Part shown: positions 53,697 through 62,441 of the stretch, one piece after another
Numbering within the stretch: position 1 is the stretch's first letter
Layout of the letters: the number at the start of each line of letters is the position of its first letter
NCBI RefSeq assembly: GCF_019345465.1
Contig: NZ_JAHKRC010000010.1
Coordinates: forward strand, 124,001-188,000
Direction of reading: 5' to 3'
Origin: Pseudomonas sp. NKUCC02_KPG
Lineage (GTDB): Bacteria > Pseudomonadota > Gammaproteobacteria > Pseudomonadales > Pseudomonadaceae
DNA: 64,000 nt
The notes under the pieces: generated by a model
Told to the model about the DNA's origin: nothing
The model's input: the letters and a program-made list of their open reading frames with translations, nothing else
Databases searched by the model: none
Position numbers and translations under genes: made by a program

Positions 53697-54866
53697 TCAG
53701 CGTTGGGTACGTGGCATGCCAAGGCCAAATTGGGCGATCAGCTCGCGCTGGATTTCATTGGTGCCGCCGCCAAAGGTCAGGGTCACCGAACTGCGCAATT
53801 CATATTCCAGATCGCCATGCAACAGGGCGGCCGCCGAGCCGCTGCGCATCGAGCCATTGGCCCCGACGATCGTCGCCAGCTTGCGCAGGATCTCGATCGC
53901 CGATTCCGAGCCGAACACTTTGGTGGTCGAGCTCAGCGCGACGTTCATGCGATCGAGCTCCAGGTCGGCGGCGATGCGCATGTTGATCAGGCGCATCGCT
54001 TCCAGACGTGCATAACACTCGGCCAGTGAACTGCGCACCCAGGCCTTGTCCATTGCCCGACGGCCCTGTTCGTCGCGGGCCCGCGCCCACAGGTAAATCC
54101 GGCGAAACAGCGCCACGACCTTGTCCGACCAGGTACCCAGGCCGAGGCGTTCGTGGTTCAGTTGCGAGGTGATCAGCTTCCAGCCACCGTGCAACTCACC
54201 TACCAGCATCTCGCCGGGCACCCGCACGTTGTCGTAGTAAGTGGCCGTGGTGGGAATACTGGTGGTGGGAATCAGGGTGTGGGAGAAGCCCGGGGTCGTG
54301 GTATCGACGATCAACAGCGAAATGCCTTTATGCCGCGCCTGGGTCGGATCGGTACGGGCCGCCAGCCAGACGAAGTCGGCGGATTCGGCGCCCGAGGTCC
54401 ACAGCTTGTTGCCATTGACCACGAAGCCCTGGTCGTCCTGGCGGGCACTGGTTTTCAGCACCGCCAGATCGCTGCCGGCGTCGGGTTCGGAATAACCGAT
54501 GGCGAACATGATTTCGCCTGCGGCGATCCCTGGCAGAAAACGCTCTTTCTGCAGTTCGCTGCCATGGGCCATCAAGGCCGGGCCAACAGTGCTGATGGTC
54601 ACGAACGGCAGTGGCGCCCCGGCGATGTTGGCTTCTTCGAAGAAAATCAATTGTTCGGTGGCGGCGTAGCCCTGACCGCCATGGGCCTTCGGCCAGCCGA
54701 CCGCCAGCCAGCCGTCGCGGCCCATCTGGCGGATGGTCTGGCGAAACAGATCGCCGCCTTCCTTGCCACGCAACTGCTCGCGCATGTCCGGGGTCATCAG
54801 GGACTGGAAATAGTCCCGCACCTTGTGGCGCAGGGCATGTTGTTCGGGAGTGAGGTCAACGAACAT
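53697..54866 (-). CDS. Acyl-CoA dehydrogenase, ChsE2/ChsE4 (FadE29/FadE26)-like alpha half
   Basis: A 389-aa ACAD beginning MFVDLTPEQHALRHKVRDYF, very like mycobacterial FadE29 and FadE26. QMGRDGWLAVGWPKAHGGQG (about 47-66), GYSEPDAGSDLAVLKT and GGGTNEIQRELIAQFGLGMP are present. Its likely beta partner is the ChsE1-like product at 56464-57597, separated by the Ltp2- and ChsH1-like genes. ChsE1-ChsE2 oxidises the three-carbon side chain of the C22 acyl-CoA. Confidence 0.86.
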   Translation of the reverse strand: MFVDLTPEQHALRHKVRDYFQSLMTPDMREQLRGKEGGDLFRQTIRQMGRDGWLAVGWPKAHGGQGYAATEQLIFFEEANIAGAPLPFVTISTVGPALMAHGSELQKERFLPGIAAGEIMFAIGYSEPDAGSDLAVLKTSARQDDQGFVVNGNKLWTSGAESADFVWLAARTDPTQARHKGISLLIVDTTTPGFSHTLIPTTSIPTTATYYDNVRVPGEMLVGELHGGWKLITSQLNHERLGLGTWSDKVVALFRRIYLWARARDEQGRRAMDKAWVRSSLAECYARLEAMRLINMRIAADLELDRMNVALSSTTKVFGSESAIEILRKLATIVGANGSMRSGSAAALLHGDLEYELRSSVTLTFGGGTNEIQRELIAQFGLGMPRTQR

Positions 54867-54876
54867 AGGCTGCTCC

Positions 54877-56055
54877 TTAATCTGCGCCGAGAATCAGGCC
54901 GCTGGTGGGTACCCCGGTACCGGCAGTGACCAGAACGTTCTGCACATCCGCCACTTGGTTGACCGCTGTGCCACGCACCTGGCGAACCGCTTCGGCAATG
55001 CCGTTCATACCGTGGATGTAGGCTTCGCCCAGTTGCCCGCCATGGGTGTTGATCGGCAGTTTGCCGCCACGGGCGTGGTGCCCGGCGCGGATGAATTCCT
55101 TGGCTTCGCCCCGTTTGGCAAAACCGAACTCTTCAAGTTGCGGCAATACGAAGGGGGTGAAGTGGTCGTAGATCACGGCGGTCTGGAAAGACTCCGGGCC
55201 CAGGCCTGACTGGCGATACAGCTCGCGGGCGACCACGCCCATTTCCGGCAGCCCGGTGATGTCGTCGCGGTAGAACGAGGTCATGCTCTGCTGACCATGA
55301 CTGATGCCCTGGGAGCCGGCCTTGATGGTCACCGGTTTCTGCCGCAGGTCACGGGCGCGTTCGGCCGAGGTGATGACCATCGCCACGGCGCCATCGGATT
55401 CCTGGCAGCAATCGAGCAGGTGCAACGGTTCGCAGATCCAGCGCGAAGCCTGGTGTTCTTCCAGGGTGATCGGCTTACCGTGGAAAAACGCCTGGGGGTT
55501 GGTGGCGGCAAAATCCCGCGCCGCTACCGCGACCCGGCCGAAGTCTTCGGAGGTGGCGCCATAGGTGTGCATGTAGCGCTGGGCAAACATGCCGACCCAG
55601 GCTGCCGGCGTATGGAAACCGTGGGGCATGTACCAGCCGTAGTTGACGTTGTCGAAGGTCGGCGTCGCGGCGAACCCGTAGTTGCCAGTACCAAAGCGAT
55701 ACCAGGAGCGTTCGTTCATGGCGCGATACACCACCACCACTTTCGCCATCCCGGTCGCCACTGCCATGGCTGCGTGCATCACCGGCCCGCAAGCCGCGCC
55801 GCCACCGTGGGGCACTTGCGAGAAAAATTTCACGTCCTTGCAACCGAGCAAACGGGCAATTTCGTATTCCGGGACCTTGTCCACGGAATAGGAGCTGAAA
55901 CCCTCGACCTCGCTCGGGTCGATGCCGGCGTCCTTGAGGGCACTCAGTGTGGCCTCCAGGGCCAGGCGCAATTCGGTGCGCCCGGAGTTCTTGGAAAATT
56001 CGGTTGCGCCCAGACCAACGATCGCGGCACGCCCGGAAATCGATGAATCAGTCAT
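54877..56055 (-). CDS. ltp2: Ltp2-like thiolase-fold side-chain aldolase
   Basis: A 392-aa thiolase-superfamily protein starting MTDSSISGRAAIVGLG at 56055 with GGAGAG upstream. HGGGAACGPVMHAA, AVIYDHFTPFVL and NTHGGQLGEAYIHGMNG (near residue 340) match Ltp2, in which tyrosines rather than a nucleophilic Cys are catalytic. Ltp2 with the DUF35 domain of ChsH2 cleaves the hydrated C22 side chain to a 17-keto steroid and propionyl-CoA. Its ChsH2-like partner is encoded in the same operon at 57610. Confidence 0.87.
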   Translation of the reverse strand: MTDSSISGRAAIVGLGATEFSKNSGRTELRLALEATLSALKDAGIDPSEVEGFSSYSVDKVPEYEIARLLGCKDVKFFSQVPHGGGAACGPVMHAAMAVATGMAKVVVVYRAMNERSWYRFGTGNYGFAATPTFDNVNYGWYMPHGFHTPAAWVGMFAQRYMHTYGATSEDFGRVAVAARDFAATNPQAFFHGKPITLEEHQASRWICEPLHLLDCCQESDGAVAMVITSAERARDLRQKPVTIKAGSQGISHGQQSMTSFYRDDITGLPEMGVVARELYRQSGLGPESFQTAVIYDHFTPFVLPQLEEFGFAKRGEAKEFIRAGHHARGGKLPINTHGGQLGEAYIHGMNGIAEAVRQVRGTAVNQVADVQNVLVTAGTGVPTSGLILGAD

Positions 56056-56072
56056 CTGTGTCTCTCCGGCTG

Positions 56073-56492
56073 TCAGGGCAGGACCAGCGCGACCGTACCG
56101 GTCACGTGGTTGCCCATGGAATTTTTGCCGCTCAAGGTGAGTTCCACCGAGCGGGTGTGCGCATCGACGCCGGTGACGCTGGCGCTGAAGGTCATGCAGT
56201 CGCCGGGGTAATTCGGTGCGCCGAGCTTGATTTTCAGCGCGGTGAATTGCGCCAGCGGCCCGGCCCACTGCTCGATGAACCGCTGCACCAGGCCATTGGT
56301 GGTGAGGATGTTCATGAACACATGGGGCGAACCCAAAGCACGGGCCGCGTCCGCGTCGTGATGGCCGGGGAAGTAGTCACGGGTGGCAATCGCCCCGCCG
56401 TTGATCAGGGTCACCGTGATCGGCACCGCCAATTCCGGCAACACTTCGCCGAGGCGCACGTCTTCAAAGCGCTTGGTGTTCTTCGAGGTCAT
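56073..56492 (-). CDS. chsH1: ChsH1-like MaoC-family hydratase subunit
   Basis: A 139-aa single hot-dog MaoC domain. RDYFPGHHDADAARALGSPH (about residues 38-57) takes the place of the usual hydratase loop, with NILTTNGLVQRF following. The start overlaps the upstream ACAD gene by 29 nt. ChsH1 forms a heterotetrameric hydratase with the MaoC domain of ChsH2, as predicted here for 57610-58578. Confidence 0.84.
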   Translation of the reverse strand: MTSKNTKRFEDVRLGEVLPELAVPITVTLINGGAIATRDYFPGHHDADAARALGSPHVFMNILTTNGLVQRFIEQWAGPLAQFTALKIKLGAPNYPGDCMTFSASVTGVDAHTRSVELTLSGKNSMGNHVTGTVALVLP

Positions 56493-57597
56493 ATTTCCAT
56501 CCCAGCTTGTCGTTATCGTTGAGCCAGTCGCCCAGGCGCTCCAGGCTTGCTGCCGAACCCCCAAGGGCAAGACACAGGCCGCGGCTCCAGTAGAGAAAAC
56601 GGTGGATCGGGTACGTCAGGTCGACGCCAATCCCTCCATGCACGTGTTGTGCGACATGCCCGATGCGGTGCCCCGCTTCACAGGCCATCCACGCGGTGGC
56701 CAAGGCTTCGGAGGGCGCCAGCAGCCCCGCATCGATGCGGTAGGCCAGTTGCCAGAGCACCGTGCGCAAGGCTTCGACGGCGATATGGGTGTCGGCCATG
56801 CTCATCTGCACCGCCTGGAAGCTGCCGATGCTGCGCTCGAACTGCCGGCGTTCGCTGACGTAAACCACGGTGCGGCGGATTTGCTCTTCGCTGACCCCCA
56901 GTTGCAGGGCCGCCAGCGCCGCCACGCTGCGCAGTTCCAGCCAGGCAACGGCCTCGGCGGGCAACAGCGCTGCGCCGCTCACGGTCAAGCCCTCGATGTG
57001 CAGGTCGGCCACCGCTTCGCCGTGGGTCAATACCGCCGAAACCCGTTGGATTTCGGGCGCTGACAGGTCCAACAGGAGCAAGCGCGGCTGGCCGTCGACC
57101 TGTACCAGTACCAGTGCAGCCTGGGCTTGATCACCCAGGGACAGGGCAGCAACCCGGCCATTGATCAACCAGCCCCCATCAGTCGCCTGCCCCTGCAGCT
57201 CAATGCCCAGCGCACTGCTCAACCCATCGACCGACAGGCTCAACAGCACCTCGCCGGACGCCGCCTTGGCGATCCATCCCGCACTGTCGCTGGCGTCAAA
57301 ACGGGCCAGGGTCGCGGCCGCCAGTTGATGACGCCACAACGGCACCTGTGCCAGGGCCTTGCCCTGAGCCTGCAACACCAGCATCAGCTCGGTCATGCCC
57401 AGGCCGCTGCCACCGTATTGCTCGGGGATAGCCAGGGCCTGCAGCCCGGTCTCAATGCACAGCTTCCACAGCGGTGCCATCATCGGCTCGCCGCTGGTGT
57501 CCCACTGACGCATATAGTCGTCATGGCAATGGTCGACAAACAGGCTGTCGGCCATCTGCGCAATGGCGCGTTGCTCTTCGCTTAATTCGAAATCCAT
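56464..57597 (-). CDS. chsE1: ChsE1 (FadE28)-like ACAD, beta half
   Basis: A 377-aa ACAD-fold protein with YVSERRQFERSIGSFQAVQM and the end HVHGGIGVDLTYPIHRFLYW, matching FadE28/ChsE1. There is no NEIQR motif, and the usual middle-domain SEPxAGSD loop is poorly conserved. The ChsE2-like alpha half is at 53697-54866. Confidence 0.86.
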   Translation of the reverse strand: MDFELSEEQRAIAQMADSLFVDHCHDDYMRQWDTSGEPMMAPLWKLCIETGLQALAIPEQYGGSGLGMTELMLVLQAQGKALAQVPLWRHQLAAATLARFDASDSAGWIAKAASGEVLLSLSVDGLSSALGIELQGQATDGGWLINGRVAALSLGDQAQAALVLVQVDGQPRLLLLDLSAPEIQRVSAVLTHGEAVADLHIEGLTVSGAALLPAEAVAWLELRSVAALAALQLGVSEEQIRRTVVYVSERRQFERSIGSFQAVQMSMADTHIAVEALRTVLWQLAYRIDAGLLAPSEALATAWMACEAGHRIGHVAQHVHGGIGVDLTYPIHRFLYWSRGLCLALGGSAASLERLGDWLNDNDKLGWKYDLEEHQAL

Positions 57598-57609
57598 GGT
57601 GACTGGCTC

Positions 57610-58578
57610 CTACGCATGTACCGGCCGAAACAAAGGCAGGGTCAGCTCGTCATCGAAGGTCTGGAACTCGACCTGCAAGCGCTGGCCGATCTGTAGTTGA
57701 TCGCGTTCGATACCGACCAGTCCGGCGATCAGGCGTACGCCCTCCTCCAGCTCGATCAGGCCAATCGGATTGGGATAATCGAACGGCGCGACTTCGGGGT
57801 AGTGCATCACCACGAACGAATACAACTTGGCGCGTCCGCTGGCCTGCAGAGTGTCCCAGTCGAAGCTGTGGCACTGGATGCACACCGGAGCCGGTGGATG
57901 ACGCAAGGTCTGGCAGGCGGTGCAGCGCTGAATCAGCAACTGGCCTTTCTCGCAGCCTTCCCAGAAAAATCGCGTGTCGTCGCTGATGCCCGGCAGCGGG
58001 CGCTTGGGCTTGACCGGTGCTGACTCGACCTTTGCAGGTGCCTGGGCATTGGCCGCGCGGAACTTGAACACGCGAAACAACAACTCGCCCACCGGTTCGT
58101 CGCCGCCGGCCTTCTCGACGAAATGTGTCATGACCAAAGTGACGAAGAAACCAGTGCCCAGGGCAGTGGTTTTTTCATCGCCAACCGAGTCCAGGCGCGT
58201 GGTGTAGTAGAGCTTTTCGCCCAGGCGCACCGGGCGGGTGAAGCTCAGCTCGGAGTTCACCGCCACGGTGGAGGCATAGCCGTAGGCTTCCATTTCCTTG
58301 AGCACCTCGTAAGGGTTCTCGTCGGTGGAGCCAGGTGGGTAGTTGTTGGCGTGCAGGCCTTCCATGGTCCAAACCTGCAACATCGCTGGCGGAGCGATCA
58401 AGCCCTCATGGACGGTGCCCAAGGCAAAGCCCGCGTCGGTATATAGCGGGTTATCCACGCCCATGACTTCGCACCACTGGCGAATCATCGGGGCATTGAC
58501 CTCGTCCCAGGCATACACGCGGCCGTATTCGCGCCCCACCAGGGCGCGCACATTGGATAGCAATTGTGAATCAGCCAA
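57610..58578 (-). CDS. chsH2: ChsH2-like MaoC/DUF35 bifunctional protein
   Basis: A 322-aa two-domain protein. A TTG start at 58578 is preferred because AAGGAG lies 7 bases upstream; the longer frame is not homologous. The N-terminal MaoC-like hot-dog part (about 1-165) has YAWDEVNAPMIRQWCEVMGV. The C-terminal DUF35 part (about 185-322) has a zinc ribbon CTACQTLRHPPAPVCIQC. ChsH2 pairs its MaoC half with ChsH1 for hydration and its DUF35 half with Ltp2 for aldol cleavage; both partners follow in the operon. Confidence 0.87.
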   Translation of the reverse strand: MADSQLLSNVRALVGREYGRVYAWDEVNAPMIRQWCEVMGVDNPLYTDAGFALGTVHEGLIAPPAMLQVWTMEGLHANNYPPGSTDENPYEVLKEMEAYGYASTVAVNSELSFTRPVRLGEKLYYTTRLDSVGDEKTTALGTGFFVTLVMTHFVEKAGGDEPVGELLFRVFKFRAANAQAPAKVESAPVKPKRPLPGISDDTRFFWEGCEKGQLLIQRCTACQTLRHPPAPVCIQCHSFDWDTLQASGRAKLYSFVVMHYPEVAPFDYPNPIGLIELEEGVRLIAGLVGIERDQLQIGQRLQVEFQTFDDELTLPLFRPVHA

Positions 58579-58634
58579 AGTCGTCTCCTTCACATTGAAG
58601 GCGGCCACCGAATCCGGTCGCCGCAATAGGTCGA

Positions 58635-59423
58635 TCAGGTGGGCAGAACCTGCGCGGCACCGAGAAATGCCGGGCGTTCGCCACCGCCATGCAGCAACAG
58701 GTTGCAACCGCTGGCATAACTGGCCAGTGGTGAGGCGATGTACAGGCAGGCATTGGCGATGTCTTCGGCCACCGCCATGCGTGCGGCCGGAATGCCAGCA
58801 GCAACGGCAGCAATGCCGGCCTCGGAGCCATAGTGCAGATGCGCCTGATCGGTCAACACCAGACCGGGGCTGACGGTGACCACTCGCACCTTGGGCCCCC
58901 ACTCCACCGCCAGTGATTGCACCAGCGCCAGCACCCCGGCCTTGGCCGCGCCATAAGCAGCGGTGCCTGGCGAGGAACGCAACGCACTGATGCTGCCGAT
59001 AAACACGATGCAACCGCCCTGCGCCTGTGCCTGCATCAGCCGGTTGGCGTGCTGGGCGACGTTGAGCGGCGCGATCAGGTTCAGACCGATGATGCTTTCA
59101 TGAAACCTGGGCGAGGCCGTGGCTGCGTCGGCGGCAGGACTGCCACCGGCGTTGTTGATCACCACGTCGAGGCGCCCGAAGTCGCGCTCGATGGTGGAGA
59201 ACAGGCTTTGCAGGGAATCGTGGTCACGCACGTCGGCGGCGATGAAGGTCGCACGCTTGCCACCCTGCGTCGGCACCTGTTCAGGTTCGCGCCGGGCACA
59301 GACGATCACCCGTGCGTTCGCGGCCAGGAACCCCAGCGCGATACCGGCACCGATACCCTTGGTACCACCAGTGACCAGCACCACCTTGCCGCTGTAATCA
59401 AGACCCGAATGCAGCTCCATCAT
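58635..59423 (-). CDS. SDR, first gene of the side-chain operon
   Basis: A 262-aa SDR. LVTGGTKGIGAGIALGFLA (about residues 16-34), NNAGGSPAA near residue 91, YGAAKAG (catalytic pair about 155-159) and LLLHGGGERP replacing the usual C-terminal GG block are present. An AGGAG-like leader (aaaaggagc) precedes the two adjacent ATGs at 59423/59420. Substrate unknown, possibly a hydroxyl of a side-chain intermediate or of C7/C12. An operator lies 55 bp upstream, shared with the divergent enoyl-CoA hydratase remnant. Confidence 0.8.
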   Translation of the reverse strand: MMELHSGLDYSGKVVLVTGGTKGIGAGIALGFLAANARVIVCARREPEQVPTQGGKRATFIAADVRDHDSLQSLFSTIERDFGRLDVVINNAGGSPAADAATASPRFHESIIGLNLIAPLNVAQHANRLMQAQAQGGCIVFIGSISALRSSPGTAAYGAAKAGVLALVQSLAVEWGPKVRVVTVSPGLVLTDQAHLHYGSEAGIAAVAAGIPAARMAVAEDIANACLYIASPLASYASGCNLLLHGGGERPAFLGAAQVLPT

Positions 59424-59477
59424 GTGCTCCTTTTCTACTGACTAAGGTCACTCTAGGGGCGATCACTGGGCCAAACT

Positions 59478-59495
59478 ACGTCTGAACGGACGATG
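59478..59495. promoter_or_regulatory. Shared operator between divergent SDR and echA remnant
   Basis: ACGTCTGAACGGACGATG, core GTCTGAACGGAC; 55 bp before the SDR at 59423 and 66 bp before the echA remnant at 59562. Confidence 0.65.
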
Positions 59496-59561
59496 AAAAC
59501 TTAACCTTGCGAACAGGACACTGGCGGTCACTTACGCATTGCCTGGTCTTTATGGATGCCC

Positions 59562-59882
59562 ATGTCCGCCCCCTTCGCTGCGTCGGTTCTGCTCGAACGC
59601 ACACTGCCGGGCGTGACCACCCTGCTGCGGCTGAATCGCCCTCAGGCGGGCAATGCCTTGAGCCTGGCGTTGCAGGCGCAGCTGTCGTTTCACGTCAGTG
59701 AGCTGGAGGGGTGATCCCGGGGTGCATTGCATCGTGCTGACGGGCGGTGACGAGGCGCTCGCTGCCGGTGGCGACATCAACAACCAGGCAAGACCACTGC
59801 ATTGTTGTTCGCCTCACGGGATCAGAAGAAAGGCATGCCAGCGTTTATCGATAAACGTCCGGCCCGGTTTGAGGGCAATTAA
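59562..59882 (+). pseudogene. Enoyl-CoA hydratase remnant, frameshifted with internal deletion
   Basis: From ATG 59562 the frame reads an N-terminal crotonase start (LLRLNRPQAGNALSLAL), stops at SELEG, and continues in the next frame as DPGVHCIVLTGGDEALAAGGDIN, indicating a single-base insertion near 59713. After about 59788 a third frame gives TALLFASRDQKKGMPAFIDK and RPARFEGN then a stop, the usual end of an enoyl-CoA hydratase. Roughly 150 central residues are absent. The intact operator ahead of it suggests it was once a regulon member. Confidence 0.8.
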
Positions 59883-59956
59883 CACCCTATCCGGTGGGAG
59901 CAAATACCCCTTAGCAGCAAAGCTCCTGCGGATGGTGTCGACCGGGCCGGGTTGAC

Positions 59957-60736
59957 TCAGATACTCATGACCATTTGCCCGCTGTCGATGCGCAGTTCAA
60001 CGCCATTGATCGCCCGCGACTCGTCGCTGGCAAGAAACAGCACGCTGCCCGCGACGTCTTCGGGCAGGCACATGCGGTTCATCGGGTCGCTGTCGATGGT
60101 CATTGCTGCCGGGTCGAGCCCCTTGGGGAAACCGCCGCTGGTCATGTCTGTGAGGACGCCGTCCGGATGCAGGGTGTTGCAGCGAATCCGGTACTTGCGG
60201 CGCCGGCAGAACACTGCCACCGAACGCGACAGCGCCGCCACCGCCCCCTTGGAGGCGCTGTAGGCCAGGTAATCATCGCGCCCGGCGAGTGCTGCTATCG
60301 ACGACAGATTGATGATTGAGCCACCGCTGTCCTTCATCAGCGCGATGCCTTCGCGACAGCCGAGAAACACACTGTCTGCGTTCACACGCATGACCTTGTG
60401 CCAGCTCTCCAGGGTAGCCTCCTCGATGCTTCCGTGCAGCAGGATGCCCGCGTTGTTCAGCAAAATATCCAGACGCCCATGCTTCTCGCGCAGGTAGGCC
60501 ATGACCTGCCGCCATTCGCTTTCGCTGCTGGCGTCATGCCGGATAAAGGTCGCCGCCGACCCGATTTCAGCGGCCAGCGCCTCGCCGGCCGCGACATCTA
60601 TATCGCTGATCAGCACGTGGGCGCCTTCAGCAGCCAGCAAGCGGACGCTGGCACGACCGATGCCCTTGGCCCCGCCAGTCACCAACGCGATCTTGCCTTG
60701 TACCCGGCCGGCTTTGTTGTTGCAGTTGTTCGTCAT
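59957..60736 (-). CDS. 3-beta/17-beta-hydroxysteroid dehydrogenase-like SDR
   Basis: A 259-aa SDR. LVTGGAKGIGRASVRLLAAEG (about residues 17-37), NNAGILLHGSIEEATLE (about 91-107), YSASKGAVAALSR (Tyr/Lys about 154/158) and HPDGVLTDM strongly recall Comamonas testosteroni 3-beta/17-beta-HSD. That enzyme interconverts 3-beta and 17-beta hydroxyls with NAD. The start at 60736 touches the upstream flavoprotein stop, so the two are coupled in an operon with kstD. Confidence 0.87.
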   Translation of the reverse strand: MTNNCNNKAGRVQGKIALVTGGAKGIGRASVRLLAAEGAHVLISDIDVAAGEALAAEIGSAATFIRHDASSESEWRQVMAYLREKHGRLDILLNNAGILLHGSIEEATLESWHKVMRVNADSVFLGCREGIALMKDSGGSIINLSSIAALAGRDDYLAYSASKGAVAALSRSVAVFCRRRKYRIRCNTLHPDGVLTDMTSGGFPKGLDPAAMTIDSDPMNRMCLPEDVAGSVLFLASDESRAINGVELRIDSGQMVMSI

Positions 60737-62433
60737 TATGTCGTCTCTTGTGCGAGGGTCGGATGCAGCTGCTGATCCATCAACCGGGCAGCGGCCGCTC
60801 CGGCACGACGTCCGGAGAACACGCAATCTGCCAGGGATAAACCACTGATGTAGAGGTGCGAAGGAATGCCCAGGGCCGTGCGCCCTGCGGCGTACAGACC
60901 GGGTATTGGCTGGCCCTGTCCGTCGAGCACCGCACCGTTGCCCTCATCCACGCGCAACCCGCCGAGGGTCAAGGCACCCAGTGGAAAGACCGGATTGGTC
61001 ACGGAAATGTCGCAGGCATAAAACGGTCCCTGATCGAGCACTTGACGTCCGCCCGGCGACTTGCCGAAAGGCTCGGGCGCCTCGCCACGGGCTGCTGCGT
61101 TGGCCGCCAGTACCGATTCGCGCAGCACCGTCGGGTTCATCCCGGTGATTGTGGCCAACTCGCTCAGATGCTGGCCCTTGCGCACTTTGAACAGCATCAG
61201 GGCAAGGGCGGGAAAGCTTTGAAACCACCAATAGCCACCAAACAACGCCTCACGAATGGCTTTCTTGCGCAACGGTGCATCCAGCACCAGCCAGGCTTTC
61301 CCGCCCTGCTGCTCCATCAAGGGTTGGCCCAGGGTGGCGCCGTAGACTTCTTCGTTGCAGAAGCGACGGCCCTGGCGATTGACCACGATGCCCTTGTGCC
61401 AGCTGTACGGCGGGTTGATAAAGCGCCAGGCCGATACTCGCTCCAGTCCAGCGCCCTGACCACCGACGCTGGTCCCCAGGCGCAGGCCGCTGCCGTCACA
61501 GCCTGTGGCACCGACTTTGAAGTTACGCTCGAATTTCGGCGCATGCCGTTTGATCAGTTCGCTATTGAAAATGAAACCGCCGGTACTGAGGATGACGCCG
61601 TTTCGGGCGTGAACCAGCCGTGGCCGGGCAAAGTCCCGTTCGAGCTGGCCGATTCGCTGACGCAGCTTATTGCAGTAACCCGGGGCAAAATTCTGTAAAC
61701 GCTCGGCACGAGTGGCCAGGCGCGCATGCAACTTCGCCTGCGGGGTGCCGGGCGGCATGCACCACATCTCGGCTCCCACTACCCGCCCCCGAGCATCAAC
61801 CACCAGGCGCTTGGCTGCCGCTTGCAGCAATGGCCGAGCTCCGGCGCGCAGGCACGCGTCCTTGAGATGAGCATATAGCACCGCGCCGCACTGGCCTTTG
61901 CCCACGGTGCGATGACCCCGTGGTGCCGGTGGTAGTGGTCCGCCATGCTGCGGGACCAGCTCGTTCCCGGAGTAATAGAGAAAGCAACCGTCAGGCGGGT
62001 ATGAAGTCTTGCCGCCCGGCGGCATCTGGTGGCCATAGGGCGCACCGTGGCTTTCCAGCCAGTCGAGGTTGCTGACGCTGTCGGCGCAGAAGCGCCGCAG
62101 GGTGTCGTCGCTGACCACGTTTTGGGTTTCATGCTTGAGGTAGTCAAACATGGCTTCGGGAGTGTCGCTGAAACCTGCCGCCTGTTGATGGCGTGTACCG
62201 CCACCGGCGTAGACCACTCCGCCACTTTTGGCGCTGGCACCGCCACCGGTGAATCGGTCGGCAATCAAGACATCGGCACCCAGGGCACGGGCCTCCAGCG
62301 CCGAGCAGGCCCCGGCCGCGCCCCACCCGATAATCAATACATCGCAGTGCTCGTCCCACAGCAACCCGCTGATGTCGGTAATCTGCAAAGGTGCCTGGAT
62401 CGGCATGCAGAAACTGTTATCGAACGTCGCCAT
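60736..62433 (-). CDS. 3-ketosteroid Delta4(5alpha)-dehydrogenase-like flavoprotein
   Basis: A 565-aa FAD_binding_2 protein. FAD motif VLIIGWGAAGACSALEARALG (residues about 32-52; GxGxxG with an extra Trp) is followed by GGASAKSGGVVYAGGG, and C-terminal GIPSHLYISGLSLADCVF, as in Kst4D/TesI-type enzymes. It differs from kstD, which ends with the SYPGAGGTLGPAMTF motif. It would convert 5-alpha-3-ketosteroids to 4-enes, the substrate form for KstD and KshA. It starts 8 bp after the kstD stop. Confidence 0.83.
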   Translation of the reverse strand: MATFDNSFCMPIQAPLQITDISGLLWDEHCDVLIIGWGAAGACSALEARALGADVLIADRFTGGGASAKSGGVVYAGGGTRHQQAAGFSDTPEAMFDYLKHETQNVVSDDTLRRFCADSVSNLDWLESHGAPYGHQMPPGGKTSYPPDGCFLYYSGNELVPQHGGPLPPAPRGHRTVGKGQCGAVLYAHLKDACLRAGARPLLQAAAKRLVVDARGRVVGAEMWCMPPGTPQAKLHARLATRAERLQNFAPGYCNKLRQRIGQLERDFARPRLVHARNGVILSTGGFIFNSELIKRHAPKFERNFKVGATGCDGSGLRLGTSVGGQGAGLERVSAWRFINPPYSWHKGIVVNRQGRRFCNEEVYGATLGQPLMEQQGGKAWLVLDAPLRKKAIREALFGGYWWFQSFPALALMLFKVRKGQHLSELATITGMNPTVLRESVLAANAAARGEAPEPFGKSPGGRQVLDQGPFYACDISVTNPVFPLGALTLGGLRVDEGNGAVLDGQGQPIPGLYAAGRTALGIPSHLYISGLSLADCVFSGRRAGAAAARLMDQQLHPTLAQETT

Positions 62434-62441
62434 ACAATCTC

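Noticed and set aside
15622..59882. Collapsed genes as laboratory-made deletions
   Set aside because: Two of the four joins are out of frame and one has an extra base insertion, which fits natural decay better; strain history would settle it.
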